A DNA stretch of 64,000 nt from Theobroma cacao (Eukaryota > Streptophyta > Magnoliopsida > Malvales > Malvaceae): assembly GCF_000208745.1 (NCBI RefSeq), contig NC_030850.1:5856957-5920956 (forward strand). The letters are read 5' to 3'. Below the pieces are notes generated by a model. It saw only the letters and a program-made list of their open reading frames with translations, did no database searches and had not been told where the DNA came from. Position numbers and translations under genes: made by a program. Below are positions 24,670 through 38,094 of this stretch, piece after piece (position 1 is the stretch's first letter; each line of letters opens with the position of its first letter).

Positions 24670-25192
24670 TTAGATAGCAGATTAAGAGAATAAATCAGTA
24701 TTAATAGTAATTAAGAGGTCTTGGCTTTGTCAAATCGTGATAATAAGTAAAAATGATGTGGGTGTTTTCTTCTTTGTAATTTAGGTTTGAATAACTGAAC
24801 TGGCGGGAAATAGACTAATGACGTTAGTGGCGCCACAGAACTAGAATATTGGGAGGGAATAAAACAGAATGCCCTGTTTTCCCCTTTTATACGGGTGAAA
24901 TGAAAAGCTCCTTTCCCATTTTTGCCAGAGTGAAAAGGTTGACTCTGTAGGCAAAAAGCCTTTCCTTTTATAGAATACTCTTTTTTGTCAGAGTATTTGC
25001 TTTAATAATTGGTGTATAATTTCTATTCAATGGGAAAACTTGTAATACTCTTCTCTAAATTAAAATAAAATCTACTCAAGTTCCATTACGTGGCGAATTA
25101 AGTTGAGTTCCAATATTCAATTGCCACCATTTAAGCCCACAGCTAGAAGAGAGCAAAGATCTGCCTCTCCCACATTCCAACCAAATGACTCA
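24670..25192. other. Spacer between DYW-PPR start and GGT stop
   Basis: Contains the PPR promoter and the end of the GGT transcript, both genes being on -. No further gene seen. Confidence 0.5.
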
Positions 25193-27765
25193 TCAGAAAC
25201 CGGCAGGGAACCCTCCTTTTCTTGGGTCACTAACTGCTACAAGGCCTCCATTTCCCTTCAAAGCATCTAATTTATGAACTATAAATTGGCAGATAGTCCC
25301 ACCGGCTAGGCCCTGTAGTACATGACCCTTCTTTTGAAGGTCTCTCCTGATATGTGCAGGAACTTCAAAATGGTCTCTAATAACAGTTGTCCAGTTCTCA
25401 TATGTCACCACGTTGGGTATCAGCTGCATAAAAACAGTGAAAACGAATCAGATACTTAGCCTTAGCCATCTAGCTTAATGGTTAATCGAGAAGCAATGCC
25501 AAAGGTTTCAGCAACAACCTGATGGTAGATCCTTGGTGCCATGACAGAAGAGAGAGGATCCATCCCCCGAGCAAAATGGTTCAAGAAAACCCCTGTAGTC
25601 CCTGCAATGATATTAGCTCCTCCACTTGCACCCACCACACCACTCAGCCTCTCATCCTGCACCAACATACATAACATCCAGTTTCACAAAATGACCAAAC
25701 AGAAATAGAATAGAAAACCATTAATTTTGACGAGTTAATTAGATAAAAAAAAAATGTTCGAAGCAGCAAACCTTCAGTACTATTGTAGGTGTCATGGATG
25801 ACAAGGGCCTTTTGCCAGGGCGGACGAAATTGGGTGGTGCTGGGGGTGGAGTATTTCCAGAGCTATTTGTGGGCATGGAGAAGTCATCCATTTCATTATT
25901 GAGAACTATTCCTGTACTTGGTGACAGAATTTTTGAACCGAAGTATGCATTCACTGTATTAGTCATTGATACAGCATTTCGCTTGATATCAACAATGGCG
26001 ACATGGCTGGTGCCGTGATCATGGATTTGGTTCCACCTGCAATGCAAAAAATTGGAAGACAAGTCAGCAGTAAAGTTAATCTTATGAAGAAAAGGCATGC
26101 ATGAGAACAGAACAGAATTTAACGAAAATTTTGGCAACATATAAAAGGGAATTTGCTAATTGCTATGCTGTGCCTGCCTGTGCTCTGTGGTTGAATGAAG
26201 CATTTTACCTTCCACCATAGTGACCGGGGCCAAAAGTCATGTTGTCATAAATGGTTTTCTTCAACTCCTCTGCAAACTTCGGAGAGAGCATATCCGCTAC
26301 AACTTTAGAAACATCCACAAAATCAGGATCACCCAGATTCATCCTCACCGCAAATGCATGTTTCAAAGCTTCAATGAGTCTATGGGTTCCAAGTGAACCT
26401 AAAATACCGGAAGGGACTCCATATTGAGCAAGAATGTTGAGTACCTGTTACAGTCAGATCAAAAAAGCCCAAGTGATCACATTTCCTCTTTGTGGAGAAA
26501 TTATAAGATAGGCAAAGCATGCATCAGAATACACTTACAAGCATCATTGAAGCACCCCCTGAGGAAGGAGGTGGCATGCCAAGAATTTTAAGGCCCAGAA
26601 TATTAGCCGAGATTGGTTCCCTCATTTTAACTTCATACTTTTTCAGGTCATCCACTGTCAGTATCCCTCCAGCTTTCTGAATATCTCTTACCAAATTAAA
26701 TCCAATCGACCCATTATAGAAAGCATCCACACCGTATATTGAAATCTTTCGAAGAGTTTCTGCTAGTTTCTTATTGTAACAGATGTCACCTACTTGCAAA
26801 AGCTCGCCATTTGATGTGAAGATGTCACGGAGCCCCTTATCTGCCAAGATTGCTGACTTTGTACTTTCCATCTGCATCTGGAGATATGGTGAAACTTTGA
26901 ATCCTTTCCGAGCAAGATTCTCGGCTGGCTTCACAAGCCTTGCCCATGGAAGCCTTCCATGTTCTTTCCATGCTTTGTGAAGGCCTGCAAGTTCCCCTGG
27001 CACAGCTACAGAGAGGGCACCGCTAGCCTTTAGAGTAGCATTGCCAGCATACATATTCTGAATGGAGAGAAAGATGGAAGGATTAATGAAGAACATGCAA
27101 AAGATGGATTCAACATATCAGCTAGAAGAACAAGTAAATTCTGTCAATCAATTTTGTGCACCTGGGAAGCTTTCATTGGAGCTGTTTCTCTCATATCGAA
27201 TGCTTGTGCCTTCCCATTAGATTCCCTGACAAGCATGAAGGCTCCTCCACCTATGCCACTTGATGCTGGGCTTACAACGCCCAAGCAAAGCGCAGCAGCC
27301 ACTGCTGCATCAACAGCATGACCGCCAATCCGAAGAACATCCATCCCGATTTTCGAACACCGGCCATCATCAGTAGCAACTGCACCATGACGCGCAACAA
27401 TCTCCTCACGTCTCTGTTTGGTAGAAGCACTTACTCCATCCAGGCTTGAAGTAGCAGGGGACACAATAAAGAAGAGAAATAAAATGGTGGTCCATAACAA
27501 TGGCACAACTGCAACCAAGAAAATCCAGGATTTTTGAGTTCCTAAACAAACAGATTAAGTAATTACCCTACTACATGGATAACCAATATGCTCTTGATAC
27601 ACTGTGTCTAATTAAAATTGAGCTTCATAATTTACTTAAAATTGAGGGACTTGCTTACAATGCCATCTTCTAACAGGAAAAAGAGCATTAGGAAATCGCA
27701 TCAAAAAGAAAGGAATAGAAGAATTGCTTACATGACATTTTCTTCTCTCTTCTGTGGTTCTTCAT
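25193..27765 (-). CDS. GGT1: Gamma-glutamyl transpeptidase
   Basis: Secreted or apoplastic Ntn-hydrolase that removes or transfers the gamma-glutamyl group of glutathione and its conjugates. Seven exons on -: 27765-27732, 27508-27162, 27057-26539, 26444-26209, 26036-25772, 25656-25519, 25423-25193; total 589 aa (Arabidopsis GGT1 about 572). The first exon codes only 11 residues (MKNHRREKKMS) plus one base. It joins to a CAG acceptor at 27509 to give a basic head followed by a hydrophobic segment at about 12-30, acting as signal peptide or anchor. Catalytic features: nucleophile Thr388 in HDHGTSH, where the precursor should cleave itself into large and small subunits; SS at 458-459 in KRPLSSM; and the oxyanion glycines G479-G480 in GASGGAN. 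The shape of the first intron is my inference, since no in-frame ATG exists in exon 2 before the conserved domain. GGT1 versus GGT2 identity is not resolvable. Confidence 0.92.
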
Positions 27766-30729
27766 CGTCCTGTTTTTCTCCTTCTCCTAAGATTATGTAA
27801 TGAAATTAATGCAATTGGAGTTGCACAGGAGTTTCTAGGTCACATGTTGACTTTCTACTTCGGCATAGGTGTAAATCAAACGTGAAAATTTTATTAGTAT
27901 GGAAACAAGTAGGAAGCCACTAACCTAGTGATGCACAGAAAACAGTGTTGGCAACTGGATTCATTGATCAACTCTTAGATTTATCCACATTTAACCCTTT
28001 GAACTATTTAAGCTTACAGGCTCATCACTTTAGTACTTCACATTAATAAAGACCAAGATCGTCCATCCAGGTATGATTGGTGTTGAATAATCTTGTCTGA
28101 ATCGGCATGCAATTAACTTTTGGACTCTATATAATACTAATAAGTAACTTGAATTTAAATTATTCGAATCACAACTTAAATAATTATTTTAAAAATTTAT
28201 ATTCGATGTATTGTCATTGTATAAATTTTATACAATGAATTAAATATTGCTACATTGTTAATAAATAAATTTAAAAATTAAAAGTTCTCAAATTAATTGA
28301 TAGTTATATAGATACTATAATCAGTATATTAAAAATAAATCTTTCTTTCAATGAGTTGTTGCTGGTTCAATAATTAAATTTTTTATAAAATTAATTGAGA
28401 CGACAGCAGATCCCTTATAATGTTGTTTAGCTTTTAGCATTAATTGCTCATACGTAACCTTATCCCATGTCAAACAAAAACCGTCCTTGGCAGCATTTTT
28501 CTTTTTCTTTTTGAATTTCTTTTCACGTAAAAAAATTCATTGAATATCTTTAATTTTATTTTTACCAAGTGTTCCCTTTATATTAGTTAAAGAAATTAAT
28601 TGAAATTAAGAACTATACTAGCTATTTAATATATGATTCTATATTTGATAATAGTAAATAATATTATAGAGTGGCACTACGTACGATTTATATCTATTAT
28701 CTCATATTTTGAATTTGTGGAAACACAGTCAAACATAATTAAAACGTTGTAAATATTTCTAAAGTGTGAGAAAAATAACTGTGGCAATTCGGAGGAATTT
28801 GCATTACATTACAAGTGTTTGAATAAGAAAATATTTGAAGAATATTAAGACATGCAGCTCAATATTGGCATGTTAATGCTGACATTAGAGAAGGAAAAAA
28901 GAAAAAATGGAGACATGACATTGAAAGTGAAAAAGGTAGCCTAATATATTTGTTGAAAATTTTGAGCTTTAGCCAAATATGAATGAACCACCATGATTTT
29001 TTTTTTCTTTTTCTTCATTTTGCTGTTCATAACATGCTTAATATTAGATTGAACATTTTCTTTGATGCCATGTTCTATATTTATGGTGTGGGTGTTGAAA
29101 TAAAAGTTGTTATATAAGAAGATTTAAAAATATATTTGAATTTTTTAATCATTATAAATAAAACCAAATAAATAAATAAAATTATATTCCACTTTTTGGA
29201 TCAATGATAAATATATGAATCTCTATAGAAAAAGTTAAGTTGGATCGTCCTTTTCTAAAAATTAAAAAAAAAAAAACAATAGAAGATAGTACCAAGGGCC
29301 AAAGTATACATAGAGTCCAACAATTTTTTATTTTTTTTTTTTGCATATTCTTACTTTTCTATCAAATGAAGAATTATTAAATATTTAAGTAAGGACTAAG
29401 GCCCCCCCGTGTGAATCAAGAAATGAAAAAGGTTTTGATATCTTATTGAAAACGTTGGTTAAAACCTAATAAGGTCCTAAAATGAATTGAGCTTCTTGTT
29501 ACACTCTATTAATGGGGATTTTTTTTTTCAAGCACTGAAATTACTTACTTTTTCCCATTGTTCTCCATGGTAGTGTACGAAAGGCCTCCACAGTGGACAT
29601 GCCCCATGTGATATATACATTATAACAGGTAGAAGCCTAGCTACCAATATGATATATACCACCACTTCATTTCCAAGAGTATATATATATATATTCTAAG
29701 AGCTAAATGCCAATAATAGTCGGGATGTAACAAAATAAGAGAGAAAAACACTTGTATTTCATAAAAAAAATTATAAAAAAACCTTTTAATCATCTTGATA
29801 TCTAAGCTACCAAAACCAAACTTTGTAAAACATTTCGAAGTGAAAGTAACTATAAACCCTACTATTTATTTCAAATTACTTTTATTACTATTTACGTGAA
29901 GCAATTGTTCTGCACGAAATAGTTATTCCACTTGCATTAGTTGTTCCGTATGAATTAACTCCTCACTTGCTTTAGTTGTTCTATGTAAAACAATGTTTTG
30001 CTTTTTTTAATTGTTTTCATTATTTTTTTTATAACATTACATTATAAAATAACTCTTAAAAAATTGATAATAATCAAAATTAACTATCTACACCCGATAA
30101 GCTAGGCATCCTCTGGTTCACTACTCAAGTCAGGTACGAGACACCAGGACTGATTAACATGCATTGCCATTCAAGTTCATTGAAGCCTCAATTTATCTTG
30201 GTGCTCTAAATTTTAGAAAAGAGAACTAAAACAATTTTTGAATATCTCCATTCTTTTGAGTGAAGGAAAATGGCATAAAGCCCAACTTTTGCCAAGTAAG
30301 GTGAAGCCCATGCCAGGCCCAATATTAATGAAATAATTTCCTCCGCTTTGATCGTATTCCTGCGTTCCAGGCCAGGAAAGAGAAGAGAAAAGAGAGGAAA
30401 TTCAAAAGAAGAAAGCGGGACTTTCCTCTCAAGAACAAATCCAGCCATTTCCACATCTCCTCCAAATTTCTTTCTTTAAATTTGTAATTTTCGTTTTGGT
30501 TATTGACTTCTGTTCTTCTTAATGAATTAACGAATGTATTCCTTGATGACTCGACGGCTTTGTTGTTAATTTCCTTGTTCATTCTATTCTACCGCTAGTC
30601 GCTCTTTACCGTCGAGGGATGCGCTGAATTGGGGTTTGCCCCCTAAATTTTCTTTAGCAAAATTTAAAATCTCGGGAGTTTATGTGCTTAGCCTACTTCA
30701 GGCGACAAACCCAGAAATAATCAGTGTAA
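27766..30729. other. Divergent promoter region between GGT and the borealin-like gene
   Basis: About 3 kb of AT-rich DNA with no recognisable gene. It must hold the promoters of both flanking genes, which face away from each other. Notable simple sequence: a short (TA)n run near 29,680-29,697 and several T or A homopolymers. The ~500 bases before 30,730 are less AT-rich and likely contain the 5' UTR of the + gene. Short open frames on - at 30,206-30,582 lie in that stretch and look spurious. Confidence 0.5.
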
Positions 30730-33426
30730 ATGGCGAAACGTAGAGCCAAAAGAACTGTTAAAGAGGTTCCAGCATCAGCTGAACGCAAAGTAGAGGACGA
30801 TGACAAAAAGGGAAGCCAAACTGAGGAGAATGAAGAGGGATTAATCGACCAGGAAGGTATACTTGTTCTTCAATCACATTTTCATATATAGCAAACATGT
30901 TCGAATTGGTATTACAGTTTGGGTATCTCTGCATTTAATCTATTTTGCTTTTTACCATTTATTTGTGCTTTGGAGTAGCTTTTGACTTTTGAGAATGTGA
31001 AAAGTTGATACCAAAAGGTAAGCTAAGTGATTGAACTATGGAAACTGTTTTAATATTGCTCAATTTATTGATGTCATTCTTTTATTATTATTTTTTGTGT
31101 AACAGTTGAACGGCAATGTGCTGCGATTAGGGCTATCCGTGATGTGGAAATTGAACATATGCTGACTGCATTGCGTTTACTGCGCTCATATTGTAGTGAG
31201 GAGCAGCTGCAAACACCTGCATTGCAATTTTTCAATGAAAATCTTCCAAACCTGTCAGTTGTAAGAAATGCGGAAAATGGGCAGTTTGAAGTGCGGTGGA
31301 AACACGAAGACGGTAATATATCCGTTCATAATGCAGATGGAAGAGACATACATTCTTCTCTTTTACATCGCATGTCCATAGCTTATCCTCACGGAGCTGG
31401 TATTCCTTCTTTTGGTGGCTTTGAGTTGACAACTGAAACAGGTAGTTTTAATTTTTTTTGAAACAATTGTTGCCAACATTAACTTTTGATTTTTCCACAA
31501 TGGTTCTGTCTGAAATATTTGCTTTGTTGGTGGCAGAAAGAACAAGCCTTCTACAGGGTGACAATCTGCAGATCAAGGACTTTGTATGTTCTCTTTACCC
31601 TTCGTCTGCATCTTGGAAAAATGTAGAAAGCAGTTGCCTTTGTTTCTTCCAATAACAAAGTAGCTTTGAAGTTACAACATTCAAGGATGCTTGGATGTTG
31701 CTATATTTGTTATTATCTTTTTGATTGGAGGCTTTCTCTTTTTTAGAACTTTTTTTACACTATAAGTCCATCAAGATTCCTTTTAATGGCAAGTTAGATT
31801 CAAGCAATACTTTCGTTATAGGTCATTTTACATCTCTTATGTCTAAGCTACAATTTTCCTTCCTCTTTGAACATAATCTAATCGTTGACAAACAAAAATT
31901 AGGTTTCTTTGAGGTTTTACTCACACCATATCTTTGTGTATTATTGCAAGATTTAGATGATAAGCACAATAAAGCTTGCGTACCTGTCATCCATTCATTG
32001 ATGTTATAAAGTGATGAGTTTATGTAATTTTTCAACTTAAAATTTCTGTTTTGTAGCTTTTGGAGGGGACATCAGACAATCAGATGTTTGGAATGCATGA
32101 TGCTCTTCGAACTCCTGGGGTTTGTATCCTCATCCTATTTCCACCTTTTTTGTTTATAAACCTGGATTCTAATTTATCATGTTTTTTAGGGGATGGGGGT
32201 TTGGTGGAAGGTCGCATTCAGTAACTTTTTTTCTGTACCCTTTTCCATTTTCTGAATTGATGGAGCTTTTCTGAAAAGATTGTGTTTAACATTTTATTGG
32301 GATGCTTGCAAGATCTGGCTGAGCTAAAGTTTCTTATGATAACTTTAAGTTTTGATTTATTCTTAGTATCAAAATCAATATGACAATTAAAATGGAAAAG
32401 AGTTATCATGATGAAGTAGACCATCCATATTGGCAAGGAAAATTTAACTGTGAAAAGATTGCTCCTAGTTGTGAGGTAGTTTTGCCCTCTAAGTCCTTTA
32501 GTGCTTGTGCCAAAGATTTGAGGATCAAGGGGCTATCCTCTATCATGTACCTTAGCCATTGGATTGAAAAGGGAATGGGGGAAGACAAAAACTTATTCTT
32601 ATGAAACATTTAGTCATTAGATAGTTTCATTGCAAAATTCATCCAATGATCAATGATGTGCTGTTATAATTTGGTATGTTGGATAGTTATGATAATTACA
32701 CATTTTTGGTTGTTTAACACCCTCAACACCAGTCTACCTACCTAAGGACGTTATTAGCTTAGCTAATTGGAACCTTCACAGTTATGAAACCCTAGCAGAA
32801 AAGTAATTCTCTCCCCTTTAGAACTATCACGTAATCCCTGATTATTACACTGAGAAACTAAAGAAGCATGTTTTGTTTTGGTTTGAAATTTAAAATATTA
32901 TTATTTTCCTTTTGCTGCCATAGAGCAATCTAATGGTATTTGTAGATGGCTTCTATTAGATTATCATTAACAGAATGGTTTATCTTATTGCTATTATTCC
33001 AGGTGACCAGCCAAAGGTTATCAATTGGGATGACACCCAAAACTCTGAGGTTGCCTAAGCCTGGGGAGATGCTTCTTTCTGTCCATGGCTCACCCCTTGG
33101 AGTGTACAAGGAGGATAATATGGAAGCTATACATGGTATGCTTTTAGTTTAGTGTATCTATTTCTTTCAGACTTTCATGGTCAATATTCTGCAGGGTGTT
33201 GCTTTGCTTTTTGCTTATTAAGTGGAAGTAATTTGAAACACTTGAATGATCAAATCTTTTTGTTTCCCTTATTAAAACATAATTTTTTTTGTGAAGATTC
33301 CCTTATTAAAACATAATAGTTGATGCATTGTCCTTTATATGCTATATTTTCTTGAAATGCAGATACTTTCCCTTTGTCATTGTTCTGATTTCTGAAATTT
33401 TGCTTGCAGAGTCAGAGGAGGGGTGA
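30730..33426 (+). CDS. BORR: Borealin-related protein (chromosomal passenger complex)
   Basis: Six exons: 30730-30856, 31106-31441, 31537-31583, 32057-32119, 33003-33135, 33410-33426; phases join to 240 aa. The protein opens with a basic stretch (MAKRRAKRTVKE), then an acidic linker. A helical part (about residues 43-90, VERQCAAIRAIRDVEIEHML onward) fits a coiled coil that would bundle with INCENP and survivin-type partners. The C-terminal motif KPGEMLLSVHGSPLG at 210-224 resembles the GE-x-SG-GSPL motif in the C-terminal domain of animal borealin. From memory this is the orthologue of Arabidopsis At4g39630, described as BORR, a chromosomal passenger complex member that positions Aurora kinase in mitosis. 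Older annotation called the same locus a putative translation initiation factor, for which I see no support. Confidence 0.8.
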
Positions 33427-35238
33427 TTGACTTCAAACTGTTCAGCCAGTTATGATGGTTAAATCTATTCAACTAGTGCAAGAAATTTATAATGTCCCTT
33501 GCCTCATTGTTCACCTGGTTATTATTGTAACTCACTGATACTTTTGAAGATGACCTTGCTCGTGTAGGATGATAGGATCTCTGTTATGATATCTTCCTTG
33601 TAATCACAGATAAGTTAGAGCTGCTTTGCCATATTAATCAACTTATGGTCACACGAACAGTTATCCAGATAGAGGTCCTTTACACTTCCCTCCATTCCGT
33701 TTCTTTCTACAGGTAGGGATTCCGATTTATGGAGGCTTGTATTTAAATCCGTTTACCCTTAGACAATATGGTTGCACTCTGAAACCAAACAACCTAAACA
33801 GCAGTGTAATCCCTCGATTTGGAATCCTATTAGATAGACTAGTAATTTCCTCTGATATCTGCAAGTTATCACTCATGAAACAAAAGCTCAGCAACATCCA
33901 AAATCCTAAGTTTTAAAAAGAAAAAACTACAGATGCTTTCATATTATTTAATTGGATATACAACCAAAATTTAAAATGTTATTCTGTCACAAAATGGAAT
34001 CATTGATGCAAGTCTACATTCTACAGTGTTACTTTTATCAATGAAGCAGCTTGCTTGTACATCTCTCTTGTAGAGGAATTATTCCTATTCTAAGTCATTG
34101 AGAACAAATCATTAAAACATTTTAGACCAACCCCAAATCAATAGGAAGACAGTTTCTTTTTTCAATGCTACAGCACACTTCACTATACCATCTAAGTTGC
34201 CCATCATGATCGTAGCAAAGTGCTCCATAATGGAGCGTGTCATGCTGTGAACATTAATAAACAGAAATATGAGGAGCAGCACATATTCAAAACTAGCCTC
34301 CAAATTCGCTGCTCACAATTGAGGAAGCCTGCAATGCATAAAATGTTCTGCATTCTTCCTTCTTTTTGTCTCTGCATGCACAACTCACTGTATTTGAATT
34401 AAACTGCACACTTTGACAGAGCTAAATTAATTTTCAGACTTAAGAATCGGTTGGTTGGCCTGAAAAACCCTTCAAAATAAATGAATCCAGTTATTGACAG
34501 AAGATGTCAAAAATCAAATTTCACTTACTAAAGATTCTCTCATATCAGTTTAATGAAACAGCTGCACAAACTACTTTGTAATTAAGAAGACACTGACTTC
34601 CTTAGAAGTTAGTCTGGCTGAAAAATATGTTCAGACAGTGGCAGACTGAACAGGAGGATAAATAGTGGAAAGGTAATGAAAACAGGATGCTATTTGGAAG
34701 AAGGAGCTTAAAACTAAGATAAGCTAGACGTCAGAAAAGAATAATGAGCCAACATTACGGGCAAGAAGACTGCCACTGGATCCTAAATTAAATTAAAAAT
34801 CTTCACGAAACCTTCTACTTCTGAAAATTTAGAATTATGCACAAGCGGGTGGTGGTTTGTGGCATATAGATGCCTGAAAATATCATGCTTAATATCTTGT
34901 TGACAACTACTGCAATAAAGTGCAGGTTGACAAGCAGACAGAAAGCTTCTGCACATAACAATATGATTAAAACTATGAACTATGAGCAGAATTTGGCAGA
35001 TACTATTATATTTTCAAATAAAAAATCAGGCACAGAAAATGATTCACATTAAGAAGATATAGGCTTAGCATATGCAAATAAAAAATAACACAAAATAGGA
35101 GACACATACCACATTTGGTGAGGACAACGGTCAATCAGTGTGGCAATACAGCCAAACTTGATAACCATCCAAATGCAATACACGCCTTGCTTTGAATCAC
35201 ACTTAGTTGGAAGGAGATCAGAAGAATAAAAAAACCAA
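33427..35238. other. Convergent spacer between BORR-like gene and EMB2453
   Basis: Holds the 3' UTRs of two genes pointing toward each other. No coding exon or repeat of note was seen; short open frames (for example 34,870-35,052) show no family resemblance. Confidence 0.5.
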
Positions 35239-37328
35239 TCAAATAGTTACTTCCACATCAGTTTTTGCACTTTTCTCTGGCCTGTCACCAATTGTGGCAC
35301 TAACAGAATCAGGACTAGCAGGTAAAGATCCAAAAGCTTCTAGAGCCTCAAGGAAGAACCTCTTATTAGGGACTATACCATCTTTTTCCATTTGCTTCAC
35401 CAACTTCTGCATGAGGTCTTTCATGTTGGCCTTAGTGTAGGCCTTATATAGAAGTTTATATGTTGATGAGTCACGAATCACCCCCATCTTATGTGCATTC
35501 TCAAAGAGCCTATCTGCTTCCATATGTAGACCATTTCTGCAGTAAACTTCAAGCATGGCATTTAGGGTTGAAACTCTCATCTCCTTCCCAGAGTTGACAA
35601 TCCCATCGAATATTTCCCTAGCCCTAGAAACACAGTCACAAAAGCCATACATCATTATAAGACTCTCATAGGTGATGAAACTTGGTACGTATTTCATATC
35701 TGTCATCTTTTTGAAAACATGTTCTGCTTTCTCTTTAAGCCGTGCCTTCCCATAGTTTATGATCATTGAATTAAATGTAGGGAGTGTAGGTTTTTGCTTG
35801 GAGCGTAACAAGCTCTTAAACACTTGTTCCATCTTATCAAATTCTTGCTTCTTGCCATATGAATCAATCAGCACATTAAATGTAATAGTATCAGGCTTAC
35901 ACTGATTGCTTTTCATTCGAGAAAGAACAGACTCCATCTCTCTAATCATCCCATTTTTCCCATATGCATCCATCACACCGTTATACGTATATATATCAGG
36001 GGCAATAATGCTCTCTGCAAGATCCTTAAACAAAGCATTAACCTGATCCACATTTCGAGCTTGAGCAAAGGCTCTCAAAAGGATGTTGTATGTGACAATG
36101 TTGGGTTTACACCGTTCCATTCCCTTCATCTTGTTAAAGTACCCCATAGCTTTGTACAAAGCCTTCGATTTGTCACGGGAATGGAGGTGGGCTGTGATAA
36201 GAGCATTGTAAACAGAAACATCAGGCCGACAACCACTATTACGCATCTCAGAGAAGAGCCACATTGCCATTCTAGTTTGGCCTTTCTTTCCCATAACTGT
36301 AATTAATTTAGAATAAATCCCATTATCGGCAATGTACCAGCGTTGTTTCTGCATCCACCTGAAAACCTGAAAGGTATACAATATGTAAGTAAACAAACCA
36401 TTTTATTTCATTGAAGGCCATTACCAAATACGAACAGTAATGGCCCTCTTTTTAAATTGTGCTTGCTTCAATTCAGGCGATTCAAAACCCAACCGATTGG
36501 TCACTTCAAAAACTTAAATTTCCAAATATATAAAAACTCAAGATGAATACAAAAGCCTCCTCTCAGCTAACTAAAACTCCAAGATTCAAGCTCTCTCATA
36601 TATTTCATGGTATTACGAGCAAGTAATGATGTTAATTAAGTTCCATTTGGTTACTGCTTTTACTACTGGCCTTTTACTAGTGTTACTTATTTCTTTGCTT
36701 CCTGAAAATTGTTGTAAAGCAAAAGTAAATAGTAGCAAAACGTAATGTTATAATTTATTAACAATTAAACAGACGACTAAAATACCATTTTAATTCTAAC
36801 ATATTGCTCAAAATAAATGTAAAACACCCTTCATTTTATCCAAAAAAATTAATATCTTTAGTATTTAATTTTTCAAAAAACATTTTTTACCCAAAATTAT
36901 ATCAAGAATAAACCTTAAAATCACAATCCTAAATACCCAAAATATTAAAATGGACCCAAAAAAAAAAATAAAGAGAGAAACAAACAAACCTCAAGACATT
37001 GAAGCCATTTATCGGTTTTCCCAAGCTCTTCGAACAGAAGAAAACAGTGCTCACATTTCACAACTCTCACGTATCTGTTCAATGTCTTAACCAACGGCTC
37101 TTTGTCGCTGAAGCTTCTCATTAAGACCCGAACCAGTTCCAGAGCTTCCGGTTCCTCGGCCTTTGAAGAACCCGTTTTCCGCCTGGGTCGGGTCGCAATA
37201 CAGGATATTCGTGTTATGGGTCGGGTTGAAAGATGACATGGCTGGCTCAGGGTGGATATGTAAATTTGTGAGAATGGAGAATGGAATGCGGGGAGTTGCA
37301 AAGAGCAGGGTGATAAAATTAGGGGCAT
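35239..37328 (-). CDS. EMB2453: P-class pentatricopeptide repeat protein (EMB2453-like)
   Basis: Two exons on -: 37328-36990 (113 codons) and 36366-35239 (375 residues plus stop), giving 488 aa. Exon 1 encodes a Ser/Arg-rich, acid-poor leader that fits a plastid or mitochondrial transit peptide, followed by a helical region (ALELVRVLMRSF). Exon 2 carries about nine 35-residue P-type repeats, for example PNIVTYNILLRAFAQARNVD, PDTITFNVLIDSYGKK and PTLPTFNSMIINYGKA. There is no E or DYW tail, so a role in RNA stability, splicing or translation is expected rather than editing. It resembles Arabidopsis At4g39620, an embryo-lethal locus (about 563 aa). The repeat core is complete, and the shorter length here lies in the termini. 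The C-terminal tail is low-complexity. Confidence 0.87.
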
Positions 37329-37479
37329 TGTTTTTTCTTTACTTTCGCCTTTCGTTGTTTGGAGAAGATAAAGGCTTCGGTATTAAAATGGCGGGGATTG
37401 TAGGGGGCGTTTTACAAATATGGAAAGTTTCGATGAGGACTGAAATGACGAAAGGGCCCTATATGTGGGCAAAGTAGCC

Positions 37480-37485
37480 AAAAAA
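37480..37485 (-). terminator. RNA polymerase III terminator (T6) of tRNA-Trp
   Basis: Read on -, a run of six T lies about 25 bases 3' of the tRNA, as expected for polymerase III. Confidence 0.6.
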
Positions 37486-37510
37486 GAGGATCCGCTTGGG
37501 ATCGGGATTT

Positions 37511-37582
37511 TGAACCCGACGTGAATCGAACACGCAACCTTCTGATCTGGAGTCAGACGCGCTACCATTGCGCCACGGATCC
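37511..37582 (-). tRNA. tRNA-Trp (CCA)
   Basis: On - the 72-nt sequence starts GGATCCGTGGCGCAATGG and ends GGGTTCA. The 7-bp acceptor stem is GGATCCG with CGGGTTC, the D-loop/A-box is GTGGCGCAATGGTAGC, the anticodon loop contains CCA within CTGACTCCAGATCAG, and the TPsiC arm contains GTTCGATTC (B box). No intron and no encoded CCA tail. It is the typical nuclear plant tRNA-Trp. It lies about 180 bp upstream of the EMB2453 start on the same strand, and an AT-rich TATA-like stretch sits around 30-45 bases upstream of it. Confidence 0.97.
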
Positions 37583-38094
37583 GCTGGTGTTACAGGCTCG
37601 TCAGTAAATTTATTTAAAAATTATAAATATAATAATATAAGTGATTAATGAAATAATAAAAAAACATAATGCCTTCAAATCTTATATTTGAGTCCTTTTA
37701 TGTCATACTAAGTGATAAGTGATAATTTCCAAAAAAAAAAAAGTTGATAGTGGTAACATTTGAACTATATAAATAAAATATATATGAGAAGAAAGGGATT
37801 TTACAATTATTTTTTTATCATATATAATACAAAGAAAACAATGAATTGTTTTCTTGTTCATTCGAGAGATGATGCGTCAATCAAAATAAACCAATGTCAT
37901 TCGTTGGCCGGCATATGAAGGACCAACGATTTTCGTTTGATTAATATAGTAATATGATAAAAATAATAAAATAGAAGGAACTTATCAAGTAATTTTATCA
38001 TTTCATTATAAAGTTTAATATTCATGGCCTTTCTTTGGTGGTAACATTTTTCAATTGCATGCACTGACAATTTGGCCTGGTGCTTATAATAGCT
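37583..38094. other. AT-rich spacer upstream of the P450 relic
   Basis: No gene or repeat recognised. Confidence 0.5.

Noticed and set aside
27618..27800. 60-codon plus-strand frame upstream of GGT
   Set aside because: It overlaps the proposed first exon and intron of GGT on the other strand and has no family resemblance.
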